From contig CM036215.1 of NCBI GenBank assembly GCA_020631735.1, positions 8,954,346-9,018,345 of the forward strand: a stretch of DNA of 64,000 nucleotides, read 5' to 3'. The first letter of the stretch is position 1, and every line of letters starts with the position of its first letter. The notes under the pieces were generated by a model. It did not search any database. It was not told the DNA's origin and was given only the letters and a program-made list of their open reading frames with translations. The position numbers were made by a program, and so were the translations under genes. This stretch comes from Saccharum officinarum (Eukaryota; Streptophyta; Magnoliopsida; Poales; Poaceae). This document shows positions 32,105 to 45,042 of the stretch, in pieces.

Positions 32105-35100
32105 TGTGGCAGAACCGCCTGAATTAACACACTTTTAGAGGCGCTGTCTTCCACTAGACACTAAGCACCCCAAAAGTGAGCCAAGTCAAGCAGTTCTGTC
32201 GAGCACACCCAACGGGAGAACTCGAAACGTTCCACAATTTTACACCCGGGATCCAATAATGAGTACAAGCTTATAATACTTAATCCATTTCATACAACAA
32301 AGAGTCTCAGAAATTCTTTATTACAGTACCAAAGTTCAGAGTGCGATAAATTAAACAGCGGAATAAAACAACATCTAGCGGAGCGGTATAAGGATCCGTC
32401 TGTGCCCACCAGAAGAATCCTCCACACAACAGCTAGCTTCTTAAGCAGCACCTGCAACAAGGGTAAATAAACCCTGAGTACACAATGTACTCGCAAGACT
32501 TACCCGACTAGGAATATATTTTCCCGACTCTCAAGGATTATGATAGGCTTTATGGCTTGTGGGTTCTTGTTTGCGGAAAGCAATACTAAAAGTGAGTCCT
32601 TATTTCATTAAATTATTAACAGCCATGTTAAATTCATTATCCAACCTGCTATGTAAGCACCTATTCTATCCTCAAACAAGGGTTGAGCAATCAGAATCAT
32701 TTTTCCATCTTTCATATGCCAGTTCTTACTACGGTGCCAGAGTGCAGTCAAGCCGTACCGTCACGTAGAAACGGCGATTCGCGAATCAATGTGCCCAGCT
32801 GGGTACCCCGAAAAACACACGCCTCGCTTGTACCCCAGGCACAAGCAAGACCAACCCGTTCCCCTCCTGTCACAGGTTTCCAGGTCCCCGTCCAAACTTG
32901 GACTCCTAGCTCCCGTACTTGAGGCCCGGCCTCAATACGGTGCTAAGACCTCCACCTATCCCCGCCTCCAATCAGTCGGTCCGGAAAGAGCCGGAGCCCA
33001 TGACAAGAGAGTAACAAGTCTTCCTAGCCCCCATCCGCTAGTATATGCTCGGGATAATAAATCTGTGACTTGACCGGGGATCCAGTGCAACGAATGGTCC
33101 TTAATCGACACGGACAGGGAAAAAGTGCAACCAAGCTATGCCCCGTGGCCGCGGGACATAACCTGTTACACCCACCAATACCCATACCATATCCCTGCCC
33201 GGTCACCATTTCCTTTTCCATCATTTCATCATTAGTGTAATAATAATAATAATAACCACCTATTGTGAGTAACGACAGGTTACTCACGCTACCGATAAAC
33301 CTAAGCAAAGCAGCTACACGATCCTGTACTAGTAAGACTCATGGGTAGATATATATATATGCATGTGGATATCATAAAACTCCTGCAACGTAAATGCACA
33401 ACCTATATATATATATATAATAATTTGTAAAATAAGGGTTATGCACCGGGGCTTGCCTTGGGCAGGCGCAGTGTCAGCAAGGTCAGTCAGTAGTGGCTCC
33501 TGGACCTCCTCCGGTATGAGGATCTCCTCGTACTCTTCGATGACTTCGTCGTACTCCTGCTCGCCGAATGTCACGATCTCCAGTGGCTCGTCCTCTATAT
33601 GCATGCAGTGATGATGATGCAATAATTAATATATAGGCAACCGCAACTCTTAAAATAAGAATACACTTATCATGCTAACAAACTAGCTCTACTGATCACA
33701 TAGCCACCGAATATCATTTCATTAACAAGAACAATTTCGCAACTAAATTCTTAAATAATTTAATATGCTTTCCATCAGGGTATGTTAGCTACCTTAATAA
33801 ATTAGCTATTCAGAGGCTACAAAGTTATAGAGAGCATCTAATATTACCATGAGCCTACTGTATAATTTTTAGGGCTAGCACTTCTACCGATGCATCACAA
33901 AAAGTCATTCTCTAAATAACCATAACAATAATAAGCATTTTAATATAATAAATTAACCCTAAAGGTATCACTGAACTGCATGAACTAAATACACTAACAG
34001 ATAGATCATGAATTTAGGAACCTAACAAAATTTATTTCATGATAAATGCATAAATTCAAATGAGCTCTAGAGATGAAGAAAATGGTATTATTGGAGGAGG
34101 CTAATCACGCAATTGAACTTGTTGACTTGCACATGACTGTGGGTCTAGAATTACTAGATGAGACCACGGGTCAAGAAAATAATAAAGAAGAAGAATGAAG
34201 GAATTCTTACAGGCTAGCTACCTCAGAATTGAATGAAGTGCCACCTACGGTGATCGATGTGCGGAGGCAATGCAAGAGGAGAGACACCAGGGAGCTTAGC
34301 AAATGCTTGCCCTGCGTGGAGTGGAGCAGAGCCATATATAGCACTGATCGTGGGTGGTCATGACAAGCCAAGTAGTCTGGAAGCACGAAACGAGTTGGCA
34401 GGGTTGTCCTCTGGCTCCGTGCCGTGTGCGGTGGTGAGGTCTTGGTCATGAGAGAATTAATTCAAGGATTGAACTTTGAGTGGTCTTGGACTTACGAGCA
34501 TGTCAGGACTAGGGTGGGCTTTGGGCTGAACGTGCTCAGCGGTGGGGTGCTGGTTCATTTATGCAGGTCAAGGAATTAATTGAGGAGGAGATCACAGGTC
34601 AAGGAAACATTAGAGAATAAGAAGATCAATTGTAAACTAGCTACCTCAGCTGATGATAGCTCGGGGAGAAATCGATAGACGCAGCTCTCTCGGGCAAGAA
34701 CAGAAGAACTTGATTTGAGAGGAAGAAACAAGTGAGCAGCGGAGCGAAATAGCTCGGCGTATCCTTTTAAAGACAGAAGACGCAGGAATAGAGAAGCGAA
34801 GACATGACAACGACGCGTCATAAGGTTAGTAGCTAAACTAGCTTGCTTAAAGGTAATAAAGCGCCGCGGGAACGACGTGCTGCATGGACAAACAACATTT
34901 TCCACTGGCTAGGTGATTTTTCCACGGATGAACAGTAACTTCTGCGTGTGAACAGTGATTTCCACGCGTGAACAGTGCTTCCTGCACTGCTACAGTATCG
35001 ACGTATGGAAAATCTACGCTTCTGCAGTCTGTCGTGTTGAAAAAACTTCACTGCTGCATTGCTACGTGAGAAAAGTTTGCTCTGGTACCGTTCTGACATG

Positions 35101-35597
35101 TTGAAACTCCCTGCTGCTATAGGCTGGCGTGAAAAAAGAGTACGTGCACCGCGTTTGCAGAGCACGCCAGGCCGAACTTGTGAGTGAGATTAATGCGTAG
35201 CGTGTGCGACACACTATGGCAGTGGTAGCGCGTCGTGCACTGATGATTTTTTTTTTGGTGATTAGCAAGCGAAGTAAAGGCGGGATAATTAGAACAACGA
35301 GAGATGACAGTGGCGCGTCGCGAGATTGATAGAGATAAAAATCTTACCAAGTGGTATGCTAATAATTAGCGAATGACAATAATTTATCATTTGACTTTGT
35401 GGCTAAGGAGCTCTCACGTGGAGAGAGATGACGTGCTGCTGGAAGGACAACTTGGACAAGGAATAAATTAGAGCTCAAATTAAGAATTAGTGCAACAAAA
35501 TTTAATTTCTCATTTTGCCACAAACAATAATACATAAACATGATGCTCATGACATGGTTTAGTGATTTGTTAACGCGGTAACACCGAGGGTGTTACA
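32105..35597 (-). repeat. Gypsy 3' LTR (about 3.49 kb)
   Basis: On the minus strand it begins TGTAACACCCTCGGTG at 35597 and ends CTGCCACA at 32105. The lower 1.5 kb matches 40713-42251. It includes an AT microsatellite near 33346-33420 and an imperfect TAA run near 33237-33255. No coding frame of note. Confidence 0.88.
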
Positions 35598-35612
35598 GCT
35601 CAACCCCCTAAA
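35598..35612 (-). promoter_or_regulatory. Polypurine tract of the gypsy element
   Basis: On the minus strand AGGGGGTTGAGC lies directly before TGTAACACCC, the LTR start. Confidence 0.75.
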
Positions 35613-35685
35613 AGAAAATCTCGACCCGAGATTTCACGTGCCTAGTGTGAGAAAAGAGATAGAAATAAATTTTTAATCTCGATAA

Positions 35686-38331
35686 TTACATTGATGAGCT
35701 AGGAAGGAGATGAGGATAATTCTTCAAAATATAACTCTCAAGTTCCCAAGTAGCTTCATCCTCCGAGTGATTCTGCCATTGGACTTTGTAAAATTTCACC
35801 ACATTGTTTCTCGTCACCCTTTCTTTTTCATCCAAAATCTTGACGGGATGCTCAATATAGGAAAGATCAGGTTGGAGAGGGAGTCCTTCGATCTCCACTG
35901 CCTCATCAGGAACTCGCAAACACTTTTTCAACTGAGACACATGAAAAACATCATGGACGGCTGACAATATATCTGGGAGCTGGATGCGGTAAGCAACAGT
36001 ACCACGCCGTTCCAAAACCTTGTAAGGCCCAACATAGCGAGGAGCTAATTTTCCACGGACACCAAACCTATGCACACCTTTCATGGGAGACACTTTAAGA
36101 TACACATAATCACCAACTTCAAATTGCAAAGGCCTTCTTCTCTTATCCGCATAGGTTTTCTGGCGGTTCTGAGCCGCCTTCAAATGACTCCGAATAATTC
36201 CGACTTTCTCTCTTGCTTCATGGATAAAGTCAGGCCCGAAGTAACCACGGTCTCCTACTTCAACCCAGTTGAGCGGTGTCCTACACTTCTTGCCATACAA
36301 AGCCTCAAAAGGTGCCATTCGAATGCTTTCTTGATAGCTATTGTTGTAAGAAAACTCAGCCAATCTCAAGCACTCATCCCACTTCTCTGGGAAAGAAATG
36401 ACACAAGCTCTCAACATATCTTCCAGCACTTGATTGACTCTTTCTGTCTGGCCGTCGGTCTGCGGATGATAAGCTGAACTTCTGAGAAGACTAGTTCCAA
36501 GGCATTTTTGGAGTTGAGTCCAAAAGCGGGACATAAAGACCGATCCACGATCAGAAACAATAGTGAGAGGGACTCCATGGAGAGTTACAATGCGGTCAAA
36601 ATACAACTTAGCATATTGCATGGCTGTATACCTTCCATCCACAGGAAGAAAATGGGCAGACTTTGTAAGACGATCCACAATAACCCAAATAGAATCATGC
36701 CCTTTTACTGTGCGAGGCAATCCTGTAATAAAATCCATAGAAATATCCTCCCATTTCCACACTGGGATTGGCAAAGGCTGTAGGAAACCAGGCGTACGCA
36801 TATGGTCTGCCTTCACCCTTCCACAAATATCACATTCTGCAATATACTTAGTGATATCCTGCTTCATATTTGACCACCAATACAAGTGGCGCAAATCATG
36901 GTACATCTTGTTACTTCCCGGATGAATGGATAGCCTGGAACTATGGGCTTCCTCCAAAATCTTTCTTCTAAGCTCATCACTTCCGGGAACCACCAACCGA
37001 TTCTTGTATCTCACCACACCTTGTTCATCAATGCTGAAATGAGGACCACGTCCTTCAGCAATCAACTTCTTGATATGAGGAATCTCCAAAACATCCTGCC
37101 TTTGCTCAATGATAATTTGCTCCAATAAATCTGAGACTAGAGCAATGTGAGCTAAAACTGCAGAGTGAGAGAGAGGTAAGGACTCTTCATCTTTCTGATG
37201 TGACTTCCGACTCAACGCATCAGCCACCACATTGGCTTTTCCAGGATGATAATGGACTTCTAGATTATAATCCTTGATTAACTCAAGCCATCTCCTTTGC
37301 CTCATATTTAACTCGGGTTGAGTGAAAATATACTTGAGGCTCTTGTGATCCGTATAAATATGCACCTTGTTTCCCAATAGATAATGCCTCCAAATCTTTA
37401 GAGCGTGCACCACTGCAGCCAGCTCTAAATCATGGGTGGGATAATTCACTTCATGCTTCTTCAGTTGACGAGAAGCATAAGCTATCACCCGTCCCTCTTG
37501 CATAAGCACACAACCAAGACCTGTCTTGGATGCATCACAATACACATCAAATGGCTTGTCAATATCCGGTTGGGCAAGAATAGGGGCAGAGGTAAGAAAT
37601 TTCTTCAAAGCTTGGAAGGCTTCCTCACAGGCTGGACTCCACACAAACTTGGAGTCTTTCTGAAGCAACTTGGTCATAGGCTGAGCTATCTTGGAGAAAT
37701 CAGGAATGAAGCGTCGATAATAACCGGCAAGACCAAGAAACTGACGGATCTGATGTACCGATTTTGGAGAATTCCAACTAAGCACATCATGCACCTTGCT
37801 AGGATCTACCGATACACCTTCAGGGGTCAGAACATGTCCCAAAAACTGCACCCTATCCAACCAAAACTCACATTTGCTGAACTTGGCATACAGCTTGTGC
37901 TCCCGCAGTCGGTTCAGGACTGTGCGAAGGTGTTGTGCATGTTCTTCTTCATTCTTGGAATATATCAAAATATCATCAATGAACACCACTACAAACTTAT
38001 CTAACTCCGGCATAAAGACTGAGTTCATGAGGTACATGAAGAATGCAGGAGCATTGGTGAGACCAAAAGACATGACTAGGTACTCATAAAGCCCATACCT
38101 AGTAGAGAAAGCTGTCTTTGGTATATCTTTGGGCCGAATTTTTATTTGGTGATACCCAGAACGAAGATCAATTTTGGAAAACACTCTAGCACCAGCCAAC
38201 TGATCAAACAAAGCATCAATGCGAGGCAAAGGGTACTTATTCTTGATGGTTACCGCATTGAGAGGGCGATAATCCACACACATCCGCAGAGTGTCGTCCT
38301 TCTTCTTCACAAAATAGCTGGACAACCCCAT
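35686..38331 (-). pseudogene. Gypsy pol: reverse transcriptase, RNase H, integrase, chromodomain-like tail
   Basis: An open stretch of 881 codons. RT: '[15 protein letters not shown]' at residues 51-65 and the catalytic FIDD at 117-120. RNase H: '[15 protein letters not shown]' near residue 270 and '[10 protein letters not shown]'. Integrase: an H2C2 zinc finger ending 'CDICGRVK', then the DDE core with '[10 protein letters not shown]', 'IVSDRGSVF' and '[11 protein letters not shown]'. The last 50 residues ('[19 protein letters not shown]') resemble the chromodomain of chromoviruses, which can target chromatin. The first ATG is not the true start: the upstream RT N-terminus continues in other frames at 38332-38560 because of single-base shifts near 38325 and 38350. 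Whether these shifts are real or assembly errors is unclear. Confidence 0.88.
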
Positions 38332-38942
38332 GGAGAAGAACTAGGACGGATAAACCCTTCTTCAGCAATTCCTCTAATTGCTTCTTCATTTCTGCTAGTT
38401 CTGGTGGAGCCATGCGGTAAGGACGCCGTGAAATAGGAGCAGTGCTAGCTCTAACTCTATGATAAACTCCACATCTCTATCTGGTGGTAACCCAGGTAAA
38501 TCTTCAGGGAAGACATCAGGAAACTCACAGACCACAGGAATAGAGGCAAGATCAGGAGAAGCTTCAACATTAGCGGCGACTGGTGAAGCAGAATTTAGAG
38601 AGATACGGAGAGACATCCTATCCTCAGAAGAAGGAAGTCGTAACTCAACAACTCTCCTCTTAAGGTCCAAGACTACCCCATAAACCTTCAACCAATTCAT
38701 GCCCAGGATTGCATCAATGCCTTGTCCAGGAGCAACATGAACTGGAGACGGTAAGTGTGAGTGGCCAGCACTAAGCTGACTGTGTCCGTCCGGGTATTTA
38801 TGCACATCTGCGCACCCGGAGTGCTAATTTTATAGGCAAAAGGAATAGCCATAAGAGATATATTGTGTCTTTCTGCAAACCCCATGCTCATGAATGAATG
38901 TGATGCTCCAGAATCAATAACACAAATGCTGGTGGGAGTCAA
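38332..38942 (-). pseudogene. Gypsy protease and RT N-terminus, frameshifted
   Basis: Two overlapping frames give the protease active site 'VIDSGASHSF' (D-S-G-A) near 38910, then 'GIDAILGMNWL', then the RT leader 'FPDVFPEDLPGLPP'. These are the normal order for a chromovirus polyprotein, but they fall in different frames. Confidence 0.75.
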
Positions 38943-38999
38943 TGGTAAACATACCAGCCATCACAGGCTCATTCTGTAGGATCTCCTCAGCCTCGTGTA

Positions 39000-40070
39000 G
39001 TTAACCTGTCCCGAGCGACTCACTGGCACCTTTTTCTTAATAATCGTCCTCTTGATCAAGCGAGAGTTGGCAGACGGCTGGAAGCTGAGCCGCCCGATTC
39101 TCGGGACACTCCCGAGCAAAATGCTCCTTGCCACACTTGAAACAAGCAGTAGACTTGATCATCTGCCCCTGACGAGGCGGAAACTGCGGTCCCTGGGGCT
39201 GCTGCACCTGCTGAGTAGGTGCACGGTACTGAGTCGGCGGTGTTTGCCGAGTCTGCTGAGGCTGCCGAGACGCTGTCCACCTGGGGATGGTAGGACATCC
39301 TCTTGACAACTTGCATCTTTTGTGACTGCGGGTGACTAGAAGACCCAGAGATTCCCCGCTTGCGCTTCCACTCAGCCTGAGTGTCACGCTGCAGTCCTTC
39401 CATAGCAATGGCAGCATTCATCAGAGTACCAAAGGTCTGATAGTTCCCAGTATAAAGCTCTTTCTGCAAAATACAAGAGAGCCCACGTAGAAGCGGTCCC
39501 TCTTCTTCTCATCTGTGTCAACATGAGTCCCAGCATACTGTGCCAGATGGTTGAATTTATGCATACTCCATCACAGACATGCTCCCCTGTTTCAGGTCTA
39601 AGAACTCCGAGAGCTTCCTGTTCAGAACACCCGCAGGAATGTAGTACTCTCGGAAAGCATGGTGAATTCCTGCCAAGTCACAGGATGACCCACCGGCTGC
39701 ATGGCATTGAAAGTATCCCACCATGCGCTAGCAGATCCCAAAAGCTGTTGTGCGGCAAAGTGCACCTTCTGCCTCATCGGTCACCGTGAGCAGCAAAACT
39801 TCTGCTCCAGCACACGAAGCCAATGCTCCGCGTCTAGAGGCTCTGCAGTCGGCGTGAACGTGGCGCGTTGGTCTTCAAGAAGTCCTGATAAGAACAGGGC
39901 CTCTCAAGACCGCGGGCACCACCCCCGTTCCCGCCGTTGCCACCGTGCCTCCACGGACGAAGCCACCAAGAGCCTGTGCCATCATCTCCAAGGCACGGGC
40001 TGTCTCCTGACGTGAAGCTAACATCTGCCATCATCTCCAGGAGTCATCGAGGTGGTGGTGTGGTGGCGGG
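39000..40070 (-). pseudogene. Gypsy gag, frameshifted
   Basis: The zinc knuckle 'CFKCGKEHFARECP' (CCHC) lies at about 39105-39150. It is followed upstream (to the right) by a Gln/Pro-rich linker and gag fragments in alternating frames. The frame changes every few hundred bases, which is more than usual for decay limited to substitutions. Confidence 0.65.
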
Positions 40071-40699
40071 AAGGAGGACCCAAGAGTGGGGCCTCACGGC
40101 TCTGTCCATTGCATTGTTGTTGCCATTGTCGCGACCACTTTCACCATGACCTTCACCAAGGCCACGGCCCGCACCGGCACTGGTGCTTCCACGACCAGAC
40201 CAGTGCCCACACGACGGGACCTCAGATCCATCTGCGACCAGATAGTAGCCAACCATTAGGAACCTCCAGACTAGGAACAAGAGACTTAGAGAAATGACAA
40301 GGCTTTACTAAGGATTGAAGCATTTCTTTTTATTTATTACCCTATTCATCTTAACTATCCAAAATTATACGTGAAGGGGTTTAGCTTAACAGAGTTTCTT
40401 CTTATAATGCATGCATCGGCCTATGCGTTCACTCAAGCCGGAATATAGCGGCACTCGTTTGAATTTTTGGCACATATCGTACACTCCTTTCCGAACACTA
40501 GCGCTTTCTTACGTAGCGTTAAGTTAGTACCTGCAAGAAAAATGGTTAGATAAAATCAGTGCCACTATCCTAGATAGACCATATTGTTAGGGCTTATACT
40601 TATTTACGCAGATTTTACCGCATCCTATTTTTCGCAAAGCTTTTGTTGGTCAAAGTTTTAAGTTTTTTAAAAGTGATTAAGCTCGTGAACTCATTATTA

Positions 40700-40710
40700 G
40701 CTCTGTACCA
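40700..40710 (-). promoter_or_regulatory. Primer-binding site of the gypsy element
   Basis: Minus-strand TGGTACAGAGC follows the 5' LTR end. It is one base short of TGGTATCAGAGC, the tRNA-iMet-type site. Confidence 0.65.
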
Positions 40711-40712
40711 AC

Positions 40713-42251
40713 TGTGCAGAACCGCCTGAATTAACACACTTTTAGAGAGCGCTGTCTTCCACTAGACACTAAGCACCCCAAAAGTGAGCCAAGTCAAGCA
40801 GTTCTGTCGAGCACACCCAACGGGAGAACTCGAAACGTTCCACAATTTTACACCCGGGATCCAATAATGAGTACAAGCTTATAATACTTAATCCATTCAT
40901 ACAACAAAGAGTCTCAGAAATTCTTTATTACAGTACCAAAGTTCAGAGTGCGATAAATTAAACAGCGGAATAAAACAACATCTAGCGGAGCGGTATAAGG
41001 ATCCGTCTGTGCCCACCAGAAGAATCCTCCACACAACAGCTAGCTTCTTAAGCAGCACCTGCAACAAGGGTAAATAAACCCTGAGTACACAATGTACTCG
41101 CAAGACTTACCCGACTAGAATATATTTCCCGACTCTCAAGGATTATGATAGGCTTTATGGCTTGTGGGTTCTTGTTGCGGAAAGCAATACTAAAAGTGAG
41201 TCCTTTATTTCATTAAATTATTAACAGCCATGTTAAATTCATTATCCACCAACCTTGCTATGTAACACCTATTCTATCCTCAAACAAGGGTTGAGCAATC
41301 AGAATCATTTTTCCATCTTTCATATGCCAGTTCTTACTACGGTGCCAGAGTGCAGTCAAGCCGTACCGTCACGTAGAAACGGCGATTCGCGAATCAATGT
41401 GCCCAGCTGGGGTACCCCGAAAACACACACGCCTCGCTTGTACCCCAGGCACAAGCAAGACCAACCGTTCCCCTCCTGTCACAGGTTCCAGGTCCCCGTC
41501 CAAACTTGGATCCTAGCTCCCGTACTTGAGGCCCGCCTCAATACGGTGCTAAGACCTCCACCTTCCCGCCTCCAATCAGTCGGCCGGAAAGAGCCGGAGC
41601 CCATGACAAGAGAGTAACAAGTCTTCTAGCCCCATCCCCGCTAGTATATGCTCGGGATAATAAATCTGTGACTTGACCGGGATCCAGTGCAACGAACGGT
41701 CCTTAATCGACACGGACAGGAAAAAGTGCAACCAAGCTATGCCCCGTGGCCGCGGGACATAACCTGTTACACCCACCAATACCCATACCATATCCCTGCC
41801 CGGTCACCATCCTTTTCCATCATTTCATCATTAGTGTAATAATAATAATAATAACCACCTATTGTGAGTAACGACAGGTTACTCACGCTACCGATAAACC
41901 TAAGCAAAGCAGCTACACGATCCTGTACTAGTAAGACTCATGGGTAGTATATATATATGCATGGATATCATAAAACTCCTGCAACGTAAATGCACCAACC
42001 TATATATATATAATAAGTAATTTGTAAAATAAGGGTTATCACCGGGCTTGCCTTGGGCAGGCGCCAGTGTCAGCAAGTCAGTCAGGAGTGGCTCTGGACC
42101 TCCTCCGTACGAGGATCTCCTCTACTCTTCGATGACTTCGTCTACTCCTGCTCGCCGAATGTCACGATCTCCAGTGGCTCGTCCTCTATATGCATGCAGT
42201 GATGATGATGCAATAATTAATATATAGGCAACCGCAACTCTTAAATAAGAA
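40713..42251 (-). repeat. Gypsy 5' LTR, 3' portion only
   Basis: Aligns with 32105-33670 of the 3' LTR. Differences are mostly one- to three-base insertions or deletions, often in homopolymers, with very few substitutions. It stops at the N run, so the first 1.9 kb or so is missing. Confidence 0.88.
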
Positions 42252-42351
42252 NNNNNNNNNNNNNNNNNNNNNNNNNNNNNNNNNNNNNNNNNNNNNNNNN
42301 NNNNNNNNNNNNNNNNNNNNNNNNNNNNNNNNNNNNNNNNNNNNNNNNNNN
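42252..42351. other. Assembly gap of 100 N
   Basis: Exactly 100 N, the usual placeholder for a gap of unknown size. It joins the middle of one gypsy LTR to the middle of another element's integrase, so at least about 2 kb of LTR and the 3' part of the Tat element must be missing. Confidence 0.97.
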
Positions 42352-42357
42352 GCACGT

Positions 42358-42949
42358 TCAATCTGACCGTTTGTTTTTAGATGGGCCACGGCTGACTAGA
42401 GCACCGGATGTGGTGGCTGTCGCAGAAATCCAAAAACTTTTTGCCAGTGAACTGGGTGCCATTGTCTTGTGATGATACAGTTGGGGACCCCAAAGCGATG
42501 AATAATGTTGGTGAAGAAGAGCACAGCTTGCTCGGACCTGATGCTGGTGATAGGGCGGGCCTCGATCCACTTGGAGAATTTGTCGATTGCGACGAGCAAG
42601 TGGGTGAAGCCTCCAGTTGTCCTTTTCAATGGTCCGACAAGGTCGAGCCCCAAACGGCAAACGGCCATGTGATGGGGATAGTTTGCAGGGCAATGTGCTG
42701 GGGAGATGGGTTCGTCTTGCATAGTACTGACAACCCTTGCAGGAGCGTACTAGCTTGACAGCGTCGAAGACCGTGGTCGGCCAATAGAATCCTGGTCGAA
42801 AGGCATTTCCAACGAGGGTTCGAGGTGCTGCGTGGTGACGCAAGCCCCGAGTGGAGATCGCTGAGCAGGTTCCTGCCTTGCTCATTTGTGATGCATCGTT
42901 GGAGGATACCAGTAGGGCTACGGCGGTAGAGCTCTCTGCTGTCGCCCAT
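42358..42949 (-). pseudogene. Tat integrase, N-terminal part, frameshifted
   Basis: The zinc-binding region 'CKGCQYYARRTHLPS' is followed by 'PITWPFAVWG' in one frame. 'GLDLVGPLKRTTGGFTHLLV' is in another, with 'AIDKFSKWIEARPI' next. Near 42470 the expected IITDNGT block is shifted by one base. The rest lies beyond the gap. Confidence 0.8.
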
Positions 42950-42982
42950 GATTACAACGGTTTTGGCCTGGCGTGCGATCCG

Positions 42983-43603
42983 TCAAGCCTTAGTCTTATC
43001 CGAGGGGAGGTCCCCTCGGACGAGGTAGTCGAGGTACGGGACGCGCCAGTCAGGCTCGAGGTCAGACGGTGGGGTCGAGTCTTCCACCTGCATGGCTTCA
43101 GCCCCGGTCGAGGGGGCTTCTGCCTTAGGTAGAGGGTCGAGTGACGTCCTGTCAACCCCTCTATCTGGCCCGAGGTCGACGGATGGCTGCTGAAGGTCTT
43201 TTGCGAAAACGTCCGGTGGAACCGTAGCTCGACTGGACGCGATTTTTGCCAGTTCATCGGCGACCTCATTATACCTGCGTGCGATGTGGTTGAGCTCGAG
43301 GCCGTGAAACTTGTCCTCGAGGCGCTGTACTTCTTGGCAGTAGGCTTCCATCTTGGGGTCACGGCAGCTCGAGCTCTTCATGACCTGATCGATCACGAGT
43401 TGGGAGTCGCCTTGAACGTCAAGGTGTCGGACCCCGAGCTCGACGACGATTCTTAACCCCGTGACGAGCGCCTCGTATTCTGCAACATTGTTAGACGCAG
43501 GAAAATGAAGCCGGATGACGTAGCGCATGTGAACCCCGAGGGGTGAGACGAAGAGCAAGCCCGCGCCTGCTCCTATTTTCATCAATGACCCGTCGAAGTA
43601 CAT
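42983..43603 (-). pseudogene. Tat additional RNase H (aRNH) domain
   Basis: 'YFDGSLMKIGAGAGLLFVSP' at the start, then 'NNVAEYEALVTGL', 'VQGDSQLVIDQV' and 'YNEVADELAKIA' give the D, E, D and D positions of an RNase H fold of the archaeal/plant type I form. The frame is open over about 206 codons. This domain is separate from the ordinary gypsy RNase H. Confidence 0.82.
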
Positions 43604-43882
43604 GGTCCACAGCTATGCCTGAAGCTATGCAGGGGGGAGTTGGGTGTCGATCCACTCAGCCAGGAAATCTACTAATACCTGTGACTTGATAGCTTTTCAC
43701 GGCGCATAGGACAAGGTCTCGCCCATGAGTTCGACTGCCCATTTGGCAACCCTACCCGAGGCTTCCTAGTTCTGGGCTATCTCTCCCAAGGGGAAAGAAG
43801 AAACCACAGTAATCGGGTGACCCTCGAAGTAGTGTCGGAGCTTGCGCCGTGTCAGGATGATGACATATAGCAGTTTTTGGAT

Positions 43883-45036
43883 CTATGGGTATCGAATATT
43901 GGTTTCTGAGAGGACCTCGCTAATGAAATAGATCGGCCTCTGGACGAGCAAGGCATGTGCCTCCTCGGCCCGTTCGACAACTAGGGCAGCACTGACTACT
44001 TGTGATGTCGCGGCGACATAGAGTAGGAGTGGTTCCCCCGGGGTTGGAGGGACGAGGATTGGTGGGTTAGAAAGTGTGGCCTTGAGTTTTGTGAGAGCCT
44101 CTTCAGCCTCAAGGGTCCAGGAAAAATGCTCCAATTTCTTAAAGAGACGGTACAGAGGGAGTGCTTTTTCGCCGAGGCGCGAAATGAAACGGCTGAGTGC
44201 CGCCAAGCAACCTGTGACCCTCTGTACGCCCTTCAGATCTCGGATGGGGTCCATCTTGGTTATTGTAGAGATTTTTTCAGGGTTGGCCTCGATGCCACGT
44301 TTAGACACGATGAACCCTAAAAGCATACCTCGTGGGACGCTAAAGACACATTTCTCTGGATTGAGTCTGATGTTTTTTTCCCAGAGGCATTTGAACGCAA
44401 CGTCGAGGTCGTTGACCAGATCGTCGGCTTGTTTGGTTTTGACAACGATGTCATCGACATAAGCCTCGACGGTCGACCCGATGTGCTTTCCGAAAACGTG
44501 CTGCATGCATCGCTGGTACGTAGACCCCGCGTTCCGGAGACCGAAGGGCATCTTAACGTAGCAATACATGCCGAATGGGGTGATGAATGAAGTCGCAAGC
44601 TGGTCGGACTCCTTCATTTTGATTTGGTGGTAGCCGGAGTATGCATCTAAGAATGAGAGAGTTTCACATCCCGCAGTGGAATCAACGATTTGGTCAATGC
44701 GTGGCAAAGGAAAGGGAACTTTTGGACATGCTTTATTTAAGCCAGTTAGTCTACACACATCCTCCATTTCCCACTCTTTTTCCTAACTAATACAGGATTA
44801 GCTAGCCACTCGGGATGATGAACCTCCTTGATGAATCCGGCCTCCAATAGTTTGTGTATCTCCTCGCCGATGACACTGCGCTTCTCCTCATCGAAGCGAC
44901 ATAGGCGTTTCTTCACTGGTTTGAATCCGGCCCGGATCTCCAAGGCGTGCTCGGTGACTTTCCTGGGTATGCCCGGCATATCCGAGGGACTCCACGCAAA
45001 GATGTCGACGTTTGCGCGGAGAAAGTCGATGAGCAC
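43883..45036 (-). pseudogene. Tat reverse transcriptase and start of RNase H
   Basis: Two frames (44746-45036 and 43883-44767) join across a one-base shift near 44765. The first gives 'DIFAWSPSDMPGI' and 'VKKRLCRF'. The second gives 'FLDAYSGYHQIKM', 'TPFGMYCYVKMPFGLRNAG', the catalytic 'YVDDIVVKT' and an RNase H start. The 43604-43882 stretch between RNase H and aRNH has several stops. Confidence 0.85.
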
Positions 45037-45042
45037 TGCTTC

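Larger units (their letters stand above)
32105..42251 (-). mobile_element. Ty3-gypsy chromovirus (Tekay/Del type), 5' LTR cut by the gap
   Basis: A minus-strand element: 5' LTR (40713 to at least 42251), PBS, gag, protease, RT, RNase H, integrase with a chromodomain-like tail, PPT and 3' LTR (32105-35597). LTR length near 3.5 kb, a TGTAACACCC start and a chromodomain-like C-terminus fit the Tekay/Del lineage. The far 5' end is lost in the N gap, so no target duplication can be checked. Confidence 0.88.
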
